Part shown: positions 26,974 to 35,671 of the stretch, piece after piece
Numbering within the stretch: the first letter of the stretch is position 1
Layout of the letters: the number at the start of each line of letters is the position of its first letter
DNA from: Atlantibacter sp032062175
Lineage (GTDB): Bacteria; Pseudomonadota; Gammaproteobacteria; Enterobacterales; Enterobacteriaceae
Direction: 5' to 3'
Length of the DNA: 64,000 nucleotides
Assembly (NCBI RefSeq): GCF_032062175.1
Contig: NZ_DAMBQK010000023.1
Span: 14,278-78,277 of the forward strand
The notes under the pieces: generated by a model
Database searches by the model: none
What the model was told of the DNA's origin: nothing
The model's input: the letters and a program-made list of their open reading frames with translations, nothing else
Program-made: the position numbers and the translations under genes

Positions 26974-26998
26974 AACCCGCTGCGGCGGGTTTTTTTTA
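26974..26998 (+). terminator. prs terminator
   Basis: AACCCGC-TGC-GGCGGGTT hairpin followed by eight T. Confidence 0.9.
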
Positions 26999-27078
26999 TT
27001 GCATGATGTATTTGTATGACTAATGCCTCCTTCATCTGACATACACTCAACAGATGATGCGCTCATGGATGAAACACA

Positions 27079-28758
27079 GTGAAAACATCTTCAATCGCCC
27101 ATTTCCTGCCATTTCGCGCCCTCATCGACGCCTGCTGGCGGGAGAAATACACCGCGTCGCGCTTTAGCCGCGATTTAATTGCCGGGATCACCGTCGGGAT
27201 TATCGCTATCCCGCTGGCGATGGCGCTGGCCATTGGCAGCGGCGTTGCGCCCCAGTACGGCCTGTACACCTCCGCCGTCGCCGGGATCGTCATTGCCTTA
27301 AGCGGCGGCTCGCGTTTTAGCGTTTCCGGCCCTACCGCCGCCTTTGTGGTGATCCTTTATCCGGTGGCCCAGCAGTTCGGGCTGGCGGGCCTGTTAATGG
27401 CGACGCTGATTTCCGGGCTATTTCTGGTGCTGTTCGGCCTGGCGCGCTTTGGCCGATTGATTGAATATATCCCGCTGTCCGTGACGCTGGGCTTTACCTC
27501 CGGTATTGGTATCACCATCGCCACCATGCAGATCAAAGACTTCTTTGGCCTGGAAATGGCGCACGTGCCGGAACACTATTTACAGAAGGTCGGCGCGTTA
27601 GTGATGGCGATGCCGACCCTGAACATGGGCGATGCGGCCATCGGCATTGTGACTCTCGGCGTACTGGTGTTTTGGCCGCGCTTCGGCATTCGCCTGCCGC
27701 CACATCTGCCTGCGCTGCTGGCAGGTTGTGCGGTAATGGCCGCCGTGAATATGCTCGGCGGCGACGTCGCCACCATCGGTTCCCGCTTCCATTACGTACT
27801 GGCGGACGGCACCCAGGGCAGCGGCATTCCGCAACTGCTGCCGCAACTGATGCTGCCGTGGAATATTCCCGACTCCGGTTTCACCCTGAGCTGGTCATCC
27901 ATTCAGGCGCTACTGCCCGCCGCGTTTTCCATGGCGATGCTTGGGGCGATTGAATCGCTGCTGTGCGCGGTGGTGCTCGACGGCATGACCGGCACCAAAC
28001 ATAACGCCAACAGCGAACTGATCGGTCAGGGGTTGGGCAACCTGATTGCGCCGTTCTTTGGCGGGATCACCGCCACGGCGGCGATTGCCCGCTCTGCCGC
28101 CAACGTGCGCGCCGGGGCCACCTCGCCGGTAGCCGCCGTGATCCACTCGCTGCTGGTGATTATGGCGCTGCTGGCGCTGGCTCCCCTGCTCTCCTGGCTG
28201 CCGCTGTCGGCTATGGCGGCGCTGCTGCTGATGGTGGCGTGGAATATGAGCGAGGCCCACAAAGTGGTCAGCCTGCTGCGCCATGCGCCGAAAGACGACA
28301 TCCTGGTAATGCTGCTGTGTATGTCGCTCACCGTGCTGTTCGATATGGTGATCGCGATCAGCGTCGGCATTGTGCTGGCCTCGCTGCTGTTTATGCGCCG
28401 GGTCGCGCGCATGACGCGCCTCGCGCCGCTCAACGTCACGGTGCCGGACGATGTGCTGGCGGTGCGCGTTACCGGTCCGCTGTTCTTTGCGGCGGCTGAA
28501 GGGGTATTTGGCCCGCTGATGCAGCAGGCCGAAGGGAAACGCATCATCGTGATGCAGTGGGATGCGGTGCCGGTGCTGGATGCCGGCGGGCTGGACGCCC
28601 TGCAACGCTTTATCGCCCGTTTGCCGGAAGGCTGCGAGCTGCGCATTTGCCATCTGGAATTCCAGCCGCTGCGCACCCTTGCCCGCGCCCACGTCAAGCC
28701 GATCCCTGGGCGTCTGGCATTCTTTCCTGACCGCGAGGCGGCACTCGCCGAGCTGTAA
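27079..28758 (+). CDS. dauA: C4-dicarboxylate transporter DauA (SulP family)
   Basis: Inner-membrane succinate/aspartate transporter of the SLC26/SulP family, 559 residues, the E. coli DauA (YchM) length. A GTG start at 27079 is used. The N-terminal half carries the SulP signature DLIAGITVGIIAIPLAMALA and about 12-14 membrane segments (SRFSVSGPTAAFVVILYPV, GGITATAAIARSAANVRAG). The C-terminal about 110 residues form a STAS domain (VRVTGPLFFAAAEGVF ... WDAVPVLDAGGLDALQRF). Confidence 0.97.
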   Translation: MKTSSIAHFLPFRALIDACWREKYTASRFSRDLIAGITVGIIAIPLAMALAIGSGVAPQYGLYTSAVAGIVIALSGGSRFSVSGPTAAFVVILYPVAQQFGLAGLLMATLISGLFLVLFGLARFGRLIEYIPLSVTLGFTSGIGITIATMQIKDFFGLEMAHVPEHYLQKVGALVMAMPTLNMGDAAIGIVTLGVLVFWPRFGIRLPPHLPALLAGCAVMAAVNMLGGDVATIGSRFHYVLADGTQGSGIPQLLPQLMLPWNIPDSGFTLSWSSIQALLPAAFSMAMLGAIESLLCAVVLDGMTGTKHNANSELIGQGLGNLIAPFFGGITATAAIARSAANVRAGATSPVAAVIHSLLVIMALLALAPLLSWLPLSAMAALLLMVAWNMSEAHKVVSLLRHAPKDDILVMLLCMSLTVLFDMVIAISVGIVLASLLFMRRVARMTRLAPLNVTVPDDVLAVRVTGPLFFAAAEGVFGPLMQQAEGKRIIVMQWDAVPVLDAGGLDALQRFIARLPEGCELRICHLEFQPLRTLARAHVKPIPGRLAFFPDREAALAEL

Positions 28759-28764
28759 TCGTTA

Positions 28765-28798
28765 CGCTGATGCGGGCCGCTGCGCCTGCATCAGTGCG
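28765..28798. repeat. REP-like stem-loop after dauA
   Basis: CTGATGC and GCATCAG arms with inner GG/CC pairs around a GC-rich loop, in the 3' untranslated region of dauA. It resembles a single extragenic palindromic element but only one copy is seen. Confidence 0.35.
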
Positions 28799-28818
28799 CC
28801 TGATGGCTGTTGAAGCAA

Positions 28819-28849
28819 AAAAACGGCCCCGCCTGCGGAGCCGTCTTTT
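28819..28849. terminator. Bidirectional terminator between dauA and ychH
   Basis: ACGGC-(C)-CCG...CGG-(A)-GCCGT hairpin (28823-28844) with seven A on the left and TTTT on the right, serving dauA (+) and ychH (-). Confidence 0.8.
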
Positions 28850-28861
28850 AAAATTGATGAG

Positions 28862-29137
28862 TTAGCTATGACGATGTTCGTCGCGGCGGCAGCGCTTATC
28901 AAAGTGGCGCACCCACCAGTAGCGGTCGCAAACCTGTTCATGCCCACCAACGCGTGCGCCAGCAAGCCAGAGAACGGCCCCGACAAAGATGCTTAATACC
29001 GCTCCATGGGCGAAAAATTGTGGCAGGTTTAGCTGAGGCAACTGATTCAGGATGGAATACGCGACGCCAACAACCATGACAACTAAGCCCAACCCCATAA
29101 GAAAGTTACCGAGTAACGAAGCGTTTTTGCGTTTCAT
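28862..29137 (-). CDS. ychH: Inner membrane protein YchH (DUF2583)
   Basis: Small two-helix membrane protein of 91 residues (E. coli 92). Helices: LLGNFLMGLGLVVMVVGVAYS (residues 8-28) and AVLSIFVGAVLWLAGARVGG. A His/Arg-rich C-terminal tail follows. A strong ribosome binding site (GGAGGTGAC) precedes the ATG. Linked to stress and biofilm phenotypes in E. coli; molecular function unknown. The 273-base region to pth contains CRP half-site-like TGTGA words on the minus strand but no full palindrome. Confidence 0.93.
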   Translation of the reverse strand: MKRKNASLLGNFLMGLGLVVMVVGVAYSILNQLPQLNLPQFFAHGAVLSIFVGAVLWLAGARVGGHEQVCDRYWWVRHFDKRCRRDEHRHS

Positions 29138-29410
29138 ATGTCACCTCCGGAACGAAAGGGTGTGTGGGAATATCCCCATTCCTTGTGTGTAAAGTATAGA
29201 CAACAGTTATGGTTCTCTGTTGCGCCTGGGATCACATTTACGCGCCTGAGCTCACAAATCTTGACATATAACTTGCTGAACTGCATGAAATTCTAATGGT
29301 TCAGTATAGTTATTATTCAATACTATCAGGCCACCGATCGTGCCGCTTTGTCATCATGACCTGAGCGAAGTAAACTACCTGGCGATTTACGGGCAAACTG
29401 GAATAACAAC

Positions 29411-29995
29411 GTGACGATAAAATTGATTGTCGGCCTGGCGAACCCCGGCGCTGAATATGCGGCGACCCGCCATAATGCCGGGGCATGGTATGTGGATTTA
29501 CTGGCGGAACGCCTGCGCGCGCCGCTGAAAGAAGAAGCCAAATTTTTTGGCTACACCTCGCGGGTGTCTCTTGCCGGAGAAGATGTGCGACTGCTGGTCC
29601 CGACGACCTTTATGAACCTGAGCGGCAAAGCGGTCGCGGCAATGGCGGGCTTTTACCGCATCGCGCCGGATGAAATCTTAGTGGCCCACGATGAATTAGA
29701 TCTGCCGCCTGGCGTGGCCAAATTTAAATTAGGCGGTGGCCACGGCGGGCACAACGGCCTGAAAGATATCATTAGCAAGCTGGGGAATAACCCGAATTTT
29801 CACCGTTTGCGCGTGGGAATCGGTCATCCCGGCGATAAAAACAAAGTTGTTGGATTTGTGCTGGGTAAACCGCCCACCTCCGAGCAGAAATTAATTGATG
29901 ACGCCGTAGACGAAGCGGCGCGTTGCACCGAGATTTGGTTAAAAGAAGGTCTGACCAAAGCCACTAACCGTTTGCACGCCTTTAAGGCGCAATAG
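29411..29995 (+). CDS. pth: Peptidyl-tRNA hydrolase
   Basis: Cleaves peptidyl-tRNAs released from stalled ribosomes. The 194 residues are the E. coli length; the start is GTG. Conserved catalytic and binding residues are in GLANPGAEYAATRHNAG (catalytic His in RHN), FMNLSGKAV, VAHDELDLPPG (catalytic Asp) and GGHGGHNGLKD. A TTGACA at 29261 upstream is a possible -35. ychF follows 138 bases downstream. Confidence 0.98.
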   Translation: MTIKLIVGLANPGAEYAATRHNAGAWYVDLLAERLRAPLKEEAKFFGYTSRVSLAGEDVRLLVPTTFMNLSGKAVAAMAGFYRIAPDEILVAHDELDLPPGVAKFKLGGGHGGHNGLKDIISKLGNNPNFHRLRVGIGHPGDKNKVVGFVLGKPPTSEQKLIDDAVDEAARCTEIWLKEGLTKATNRLHAFKAQ

Positions 29996-30051
29996 ACGGC
30001 TTTTTATCGGGCGACGGGGTGAAATACGCCCCGAATAACGCCTGTTACATG

Positions 30052-30057
30052 TATAAT
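30052..30057 (+). promoter_or_regulatory. -10 element for ychF
   Basis: Consensus TATAAT 76 bases before the ychF start codon; no good -35 is visible at normal spacing. Confidence 0.4.
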
Positions 30058-30133
30058 AGGCAAAGTTATTTATTTTCAGTCATTGAGCCTGTTTTAACTC
30101 AATGATAAACAAGCAATTAAGGTGATCTAAACC

Positions 30134-31225
30134 ATGGGATTCAAATGCGGTATCGTCGGCCTGCCGAACGTCGGTAAATCCACTCTGTTCAATGCGCTGA
30201 CCAAAGCCGGTATTGAAGCGGCTAACTTCCCGTTCTGTACCATTGAGCCGAACACCGGCGTGGTTCCAATGCCCGATCCGCGTCTCGACAAACTGGCGGA
30301 AATCGTTAAGCCCCAGCGCATTCTGCCCACCACCATGGAATTCGTGGATATCGCGGGCCTGGTGAAAGGCGCATCCAAAGGCGAAGGCCTGGGCAACCAG
30401 TTCCTGACCAACATCCGTGAAACCGAAGCCATCGGCCACGTGGTTCGCTGCTTCGAAAACGACAATATCATTCACGTAGCCGGTAAAGTTGACCCGGCGG
30501 AAGATATCGACGTTATCAACACCGAGCTGGCGCTGTCTGACCTGGAAACCTGCGAGCGCGCCATTCACCGCGTACAGAAGAAAGCCAAAGGCGGCGACAA
30601 AGACGCTAAAGCCGAGCTGGCGGCGCTGGAAAAATGCCTTCCGCACCTGGAAAATGCCGGGATGCTGCGCGCGCTGGACCTGACGGCGGAAGACAAAGCG
30701 GCTATCCGCTACCTGAGCTTCCTGACCCTGAAGCCGACCATGTATATCGCCAACGTTAACGAAGACGGTTTCGAGAACAATCCGTACCTGGATAAAGTCC
30801 GTGAAATCGCCGCGGCTGAAGGTTCCGTTGTGGTGCCGGTTTGTGCCGCCGTGGAATCGGATATCGCCGAGCTGGACGACGCCGACCGCGAAGAGTTTAT
30901 GGCCGAGCTGGGCATTGAAGAGCCTGGCCTGAACCGCGTGATCCGCGCCGGTTATGCCCTGCTGAACCTGCAAACCTACTTCACCGCTGGCGTGAAAGAA
31001 GTCCGCGCATGGACCATCCCGGTTGGCGCGACTGCCCCGCAGGCCGCCGGTAAAATCCACACCGATTTCGAGAAAGGCTTTATTCGTGCTCAGACTATCG
31101 CTTATGAGGATTTCATTACTTATAAGGGTGAGCAAGGGGCAAAAGAAGCCGGCAAGATGCGCGCTGAAGGGAAAGATTACATCGTGAAAGATGGCGATGT
31201 GATGAACTTCCTGTTCAACGTCTAA
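30134..31225 (+). CDS. ychF: Redox-regulated ATPase YchF (OLA1/Obg family)
   Basis: Ribosome-associated P-loop protein that uses ATP rather than GTP. It has 363 residues as in E. coli. Walker A GLPNVGKST, the G3-like DIAGLVKGASKGEGLGNQF and a degenerate G4 (ANVNED in place of NKxD, the basis of ATP preference) are visible. An inserted coiled-coil covers about residues 140-190, and a C-terminal TGS domain (FTAGVKEVRAWTIPVGATAPQ region). Confidence 0.98.
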   Translation: MGFKCGIVGLPNVGKSTLFNALTKAGIEAANFPFCTIEPNTGVVPMPDPRLDKLAEIVKPQRILPTTMEFVDIAGLVKGASKGEGLGNQFLTNIRETEAIGHVVRCFENDNIIHVAGKVDPAEDIDVINTELALSDLETCERAIHRVQKKAKGGDKDAKAELAALEKCLPHLENAGMLRALDLTAEDKAAIRYLSFLTLKPTMYIANVNEDGFENNPYLDKVREIAAAEGSVVVPVCAAVESDIAELDDADREEFMAELGIEEPGLNRVIRAGYALLNLQTYFTAGVKEVRAWTIPVGATAPQAAGKIHTDFEKGFIRAQTIAYEDFITYKGEQGAKEAGKMRAEGKDYIVKDGDVMNFLFNV

Positions 31226-31242
31226 GTTTTTTAGCGGGCATG

Positions 31243-31274
31243 AAAAAATCCACGCGTCGGCGTGGATTTTTTTT
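31243..31274. terminator. Bidirectional terminator between ychF and yajD
   Basis: AAAATCCACG / CGTGGATTTT arms with A- and T-runs on both sides. Confidence 0.9.
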
Positions 31275-31278
31275 ACTC

Positions 31279-31623
31279 TTATTTCTTGTTGAGCATCGAC
31301 TTTAAATCGGCAAACGGATTATAGGTGGCTGCCCCAACATCTTTTTGCGCATCCTCCCCCGCCACCACGGTGGTGCCGTACTGATCGGCTTCGGTGTACT
31401 TCGAATGTTCGTGGTCATGGCAAAACAGACACAGCAACTCCCAGTTACTGCCATCTTCCGGGTTGTTGGTATGGTCGTGATCGATATGGTGGACCGTGAG
31501 TTCGCGCAGGTTGGAGTAAACAAATTCACGTGAACAGCGCCCGCAGACCCAGGGATAGATTTTTAATGCTTTTTCACGGTAGCCGCTTTCCAGCCGCGCG
31601 TAGTTTTTGGGGATCAGAGCCAT
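31279..31623 (-). CDS. yajD: HNH nuclease-family protein YajD
   Basis: Small protein of 114 residues with a complete HNH fold: zinc-binding CGRC (residues 28-31), HHIDHDHTNNPEDGSNWELLC-type core (core HH at about 45-46, N in SNWELL), and CHDHEHSKY. E. coli YajD has 115 residues with nearly the same sequence. Substrate unknown. In E. coli it lies elsewhere (near tsx), so its position next to ychF reflects a rearrangement. Confidence 0.94.
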   Translation of the reverse strand: MALIPKNYARLESGYREKALKIYPWVCGRCSREFVYSNLRELTVHHIDHDHTNNPEDGSNWELLCLFCHDHEHSKYTEADQYGTTVVAGEDAQKDVGAATYNPFADLKSMLNKK

Positions 31624-31777
31624 TGTCGAGGTAACCTGTCATAAAGGGATATTTATCCGTTGATTTTAGCAGGCTCGCGTTGTTAACAGGGAGCACTAAG
31701 TTCAATAATCGGCTCACCGCAGATCCCCATAAAAATGCTATGCTCCAGCCTGTGCTTCTTTCTAAAAGGAAATGACT

Positions 31778-32023
31778 ATGACACCTGCCATCCCACTGAA
31801 ATTTTATGACATTGCCGACGAGTACTCGACAGAAACAAAAACGCCTGTCTCTGAGCCCGAACGCGACGCCCTGGCGCACTATTTCCAGTTGTTGATCACC
31901 CGCCTGATGAATAACGAGGAAATTAGCGAAGAGGCTCAGCAAGAGATGGCTGTTGAGGCTGGGATTAATGAAGGCCGTATCGATGAGATAGCTGATTTTC
32001 TCAACCAGTGGGGCAATGAGTAA
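31778..32023 (+). CDS. ymjA: YmjA family protein (DUF2543)
   Basis: An 81-residue acidic protein, same length as E. coli YmjA, with HYFQLLITRLMNNEEISEEAQ and the C-terminal IADFLNQWGNE. I chose the ATG at 31778 because AAAGGA is 8 bases upstream; the ATG at 31772 is only 2 bases from it. Function unknown. Confidence 0.88.
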   Translation: MTPAIPLKFYDIADEYSTETKTPVSEPERDALAHYFQLLITRLMNNEEISEEAQQEMAVEAGINEGRIDEIADFLNQWGNE

Positions 32024-32167
32024 CGCCTGTTTGTGACGTTATCTCAGACAGGCAATATATTTTTCCCCTGAACGCTGCACAATCTCCCCGGCGTTGTTCA
32101 AAATCTCTTTTCCTTCAAACGCGCCGTAGAGTTTTGCGAATTTCACGGCGCTCAGGCGGCACGTAAT

Positions 32168-32953
32168 TTACTCCTCGCCCCCCTCTCTCTGCTTCTGCAA
32201 ATTGTCCCGACCGACTCCGCCAATAAACGGCAGCCTCAGCTTCAGCGGCGAGACATCCACGCCCACATTTAGCCCCAGCACATTCACCTCAAACCCTTCT
32301 TCCGCCCCCAGCGTCACTCCGGCAACGCCCAGCAGCGATATCTGTACGCCACGCCCTGACGGCGGCAAGCCAATCACATTACGCAGCGAGCGGAAGTCTT
32401 TGCCAATTGCATTGGCAGGCATATCCAGCTTCAGCGCAGGCACTTCGCGCCCGATGTGGGCGATAAAGGTATTGCTGTTCGGCCCCGGCCAGACGCGATA
32501 GCTATCCGGCCACGGATAAGAGGCAATCGCCGCTTCTATCTGCGGGATCATGGCTTGTGCTTCTGCTCCGCGATGCTCCACCAGCAAACGGGGTTTTGAG
32601 CCATACCAGTAGCCGTCCGGCGAGTTGCGATTACGCCTGACTTTCTCTCCCGATCCCCAGCTAATCACCTCGTAACGGTTGTATTGGGTCTCCCCGGCGC
32701 GTTTGAAAATGATCCACGGATGCACCGCCACCACGCCTTTCCAGCCCCAGGTCGGTGCCGCGTAGACCTGCACCACCGCCAGACCGGCATTTTTACGCGG
32801 ATCGGGCGCCAGTCCGGCAGAATCGCTGCGGGCGGACCACCACCCTCTCTGCGCCTCAGGATCGCGGTGATACATCGCCTGGCCGACGCTGGCGACAAGG
32901 GAAAGCAGGATGATGCAAAGAAGACTGAGTGAAATCGTTTTAATCAGGATCAT
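32168..32953 (-). CDS. DUF3750 family membrane-associated protein
   Basis: A 261-residue protein starting with an uncleaved or cleaved hydrophobic segment (TISLSLLCIILLSLVASVGQA, residues 5-25), so it is probably periplasmic. The body has the DUF3750 hallmarks VQVYAAPTWGWKGVVAVHPW, YEVISWGSG, SYPWPDSYRVWPGPNSNTF and NVIGLPPSGRGVQ. The WPGPNSNTF segment resembles papain-like/NlpC-like folds but no activity is known. It stands alone, divergent from xfp. Confidence 0.82.
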   Translation of the reverse strand: MILIKTISLSLLCIILLSLVASVGQAMYHRDPEAQRGWWSARSDSAGLAPDPRKNAGLAVVQVYAAPTWGWKGVVAVHPWIIFKRAGETQYNRYEVISWGSGEKVRRNRNSPDGYWYGSKPRLLVEHRGAEAQAMIPQIEAAIASYPWPDSYRVWPGPNSNTFIAHIGREVPALKLDMPANAIGKDFRSLRNVIGLPPSGRGVQISLLGVAGVTLGAEEGFEVNVLGLNVGVDVSPLKLRLPFIGGVGRDNLQKQREGGEE

Positions 32954-33163
32954 TGGGCCCGGCGCGGTTAAAAATACGTCAAAGAGAGAACTATTGTACG
33001 GGTGTTTTTTTATCCAGCAATCGACAACATGCTTTTTGTTTTGCTCTCCGAAAAGTCTTATACGCCCGACCTTCCATGGATCTATGCCAGGCTTGAATCA
33101 GTATTTCTGTTAAGGAGCGCCAGCACCTTACGTAATCGACAACGATGACAACGTGGAGAAAGC

Positions 33164-35557
33164 ATGACGCAGACACAAACACTCTCTGACCATGACGTTC
33201 AGTTAATCGACCGCTACTGGCGAGCCGCCAATTATCTCTCCGTCGGGCAAATCTATCTGATGGATAACCCGCTGCTGCGCGAGCCGCTCCAACCCGAACA
33301 TATCAAGCCACGCCTGTTGGGGCACTGGGGAACGACACCGGGCCTGAACTTTATCTACGCGCACCTGAACCGGGTTATCCGCCAGCGCGATCTCGATATG
33401 ATTTATATCTGCGGACCGGGGCACGGCGGGCCCGGCATGGTCGCCAACACCTGGCTTGAAGGCAGCTACAGCGAAATCTATCCCGATATCAGCGTTGACG
33501 CTGACGGCATGAAAAAATTGTTCAAACAGTTCTCCTTTCCCGGCGGCATCCCCAGCCACGCGGCTCCCGAAACGCCGGGCTCCATCAACGAAGGCGGCGA
33601 ACTGGGCTACTCGCTGTCCCATGCGTTTGGTGCGGTGTTCGATAACCCATCGCTGATTGCCGCCTGCGTGATTGGCGATGGCGAAGCGGAAACCGGCCCG
33701 CTGGCCTCCAGCTGGTACGGCATCAAGTTCCTTAACGCGGCGCGCGATGGCGCGGTGTTGCCGATATTGCATCTTAACGGCTATAAAATCGCCAACCCGA
33801 CGATCCTCGGGCGCACCCGCGATGACGATTTACAGCATCTTTTCCGGGGCTACGGCTATGAGCCGCTCATCGTTAGCGGTCATGAACCGGAGAAAATGCA
33901 CCGCCAGATGGCAGAAACCCTGGAAAAGGCGCTGGAGAGCATTCACCAGTATCAGCAGCAGGCGCGCAGCGGCAATCCGCCAAAGCAACTGCCGCGCTGG
34001 CCGATGATCATTTTGCGCAGCCCGAAAGGCTGGACCGGCCCGCAAACGGTCGATGGCAAAAAGGTCGAGGATTTCTGGCGCGCCCATCAGGTGCCGATTT
34101 CCTCGTGCCGCGAGAATGACGAGCACCGCCAGATCCTCGAACGCTGGATGCGCGGCTATCAGCCAGAAGATCTGTTTGACGAGAACGGCACGCTGAAGCC
34201 TGAGCTGCGTGCCCTTGCCCCTGAGGGCGACAAGCGTATGGGAGCCTCGCCCTGGGCCAACGGCGGCCGCCTGCGCCGGGAACTGGTTACACCGCCATTG
34301 CGGGAATATGCCGCGGATGTCGTCAAGCCAGGGGAAACCCAGGCCGAATCGACTTCTGCGCTGGGTGCTTATCTGGCCGGGATTTTCCAGCGCAACCCGG
34401 ACAACTTCCGCCTGTTTGGGCCGGATGAAACCGCATCCAACCGCCTCAGCAACGTGTTCAACGTGACCAATCGTACCTGGCTGGAGCCGCTTAAACCCTA
34501 TGATGAACAGCTGGCACCGGATGGCCGGGTGATGGAAATCCTCAGCGAGCACCAGTGCCAGGGCTGGCTGGAGGGCTATTTGTTAACCGGGCGGCACGGC
34601 CTGTTTAACTGTTATGAAGCCTTTATTCACATTATCGACTCGATGTTTAACCAGCACGCCAAATGGCTGAAGATCACGCGCAAGCTGTCGTGGCGTGAGC
34701 CCATTTCATCGCTCAACTATCTGCTCTCTTCGCACGTCTGGCGTCAGGATCACAACGGTTACAGCCACCAGGACCCCGGTTTTATGGATCACGTGGCGAA
34801 TAAAAAGGCCGATATTGTGCGCATCTATCTGCCGCCGGATGCCAACACGCTGCTGTGCGTCGCCGACCACTGCCTGAAAACCTGGGACCGGATTAACGTT
34901 ATCGTAGCCGGTAAACAGCCTGCGCCCCAGTGGCTGACGCTGGACGACGCGGCGGAACACTGCGCCGCCGGGATGGGCATCTGGCACTGGGCGGGCACGG
35001 TGCCGCAAGGGGAATCCCCGGATGTGGTGATGGCCTGCGCGGGCGACGTGCCGACCATGGAAACCCTGGCGGCGGTGGATTTGCTGCGCGAGTATCTACC
35101 CGATTTACGCATTCAGGTGGTCAACGTGGTGGATTTAATGGCGCTGCAAACCCAGGATGAGCACCCGCACGGCAAAAGCGAGCAGGATTTTGAGGTGATA
35201 TTTACGCCTGACAAGCCGGTGATTTTCGCTTTCCACGGCTATCCGAGCCTGATCCACCGCCTGACTTACCAGCGCAACAACCATCGTAATTTCCACGTGC
35301 GCGGGTTTATGGAAGAAGGCACCACCACCACGCCGTTTGATATGACGGTGTTGAATGAGCTGGACCGCTTTCATCTGGCGCAGGCGGCGATCCTGCGGGT
35401 TCCATCATTGCAGGGCAAAGCCGACGCCATTCTTGACGTGTTGCAGGAAAAAATCGCCGCTCACCATCAGTACGTGCGTGAGCATGGCGAGGATCTGCCC
35501 GAGGTGCAGAACTGGAAATGGCCTTCCCAACAGGGAGAAGGCCAGGCACCGGAGTAA
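33164..35557 (+). CDS. xfp: Phosphoketolase family protein (Xfp/Xpk)
   Basis: Thiamine-diphosphate enzyme that splits xylulose 5-phosphate (and/or fructose 6-phosphate) with phosphate to acetyl phosphate plus glyceraldehyde 3-phosphate (or erythrose 4-phosphate). The 797-residue length is standard. N-terminal TPP domain: GHWGTTPGLNFIYAHLNR, ICGPGHGGPG, SHAAPETPGSINEGGELGYSL, GDGEAETGP and HLNGYKIANPT. The middle has RLFGPDETASNRL, and the C-terminal XFP domain VVNVVDLM and RGFMEEGTTTTPFDM. GGAG precedes the start. Substrate preference cannot be read from the sequence. Confidence 0.95.
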   Translation: MTQTQTLSDHDVQLIDRYWRAANYLSVGQIYLMDNPLLREPLQPEHIKPRLLGHWGTTPGLNFIYAHLNRVIRQRDLDMIYICGPGHGGPGMVANTWLEGSYSEIYPDISVDADGMKKLFKQFSFPGGIPSHAAPETPGSINEGGELGYSLSHAFGAVFDNPSLIAACVIGDGEAETGPLASSWYGIKFLNAARDGAVLPILHLNGYKIANPTILGRTRDDDLQHLFRGYGYEPLIVSGHEPEKMHRQMAETLEKALESIHQYQQQARSGNPPKQLPRWPMIILRSPKGWTGPQTVDGKKVEDFWRAHQVPISSCRENDEHRQILERWMRGYQPEDLFDENGTLKPELRALAPEGDKRMGASPWANGGRLRRELVTPPLREYAADVVKPGETQAESTSALGAYLAGIFQRNPDNFRLFGPDETASNRLSNVFNVTNRTWLEPLKPYDEQLAPDGRVMEILSEHQCQGWLEGYLLTGRHGLFNCYEAFIHIIDSMFNQHAKWLKITRKLSWREPISSLNYLLSSHVWRQDHNGYSHQDPGFMDHVANKKADIVRIYLPPDANTLLCVADHCLKTWDRINVIVAGKQPAPQWLTLDDAAEHCAAGMGIWHWAGTVPQGESPDVVMACAGDVPTMETLAAVDLLREYLPDLRIQVVNVVDLMALQTQDEHPHGKSEQDFEVIFTPDKPVIFAFHGYPSLIHRLTYQRNNHRNFHVRGFMEEGTTTTPFDMTVLNELDRFHLAQAAILRVPSLQGKADAILDVLQEKIAAHHQYVREHGEDLPEVQNWKWPSQQGEGQAPE

Positions 35558-35671
35558 GCTGACCGTTTTATGCTAAACGGACTCGCCTTCCAGCCGCGGG
35601 CGGTGGCGCAAACTGGCTGCCCGCCGCTCAGCCCGGTTGACTTATTTTGTAAAAAGCCTACATTTCAGGAC

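Noticed and set aside
26052..27050. Minus-strand open frame of 332 codons opposite prs
   Set aside because: prs is certain on the other strand; the antisense frame has no start signal or known motif.
32039..32146. Possible 35-codon minus-strand ORF (GTG start, product beginning V-K-F-A-K-L-Y-G) just after the DUF3750 gene
   Set aside because: The residues look protein-like and may be a remnant, but there is no ribosome binding site and I recognise no family; too short to support as a gene.
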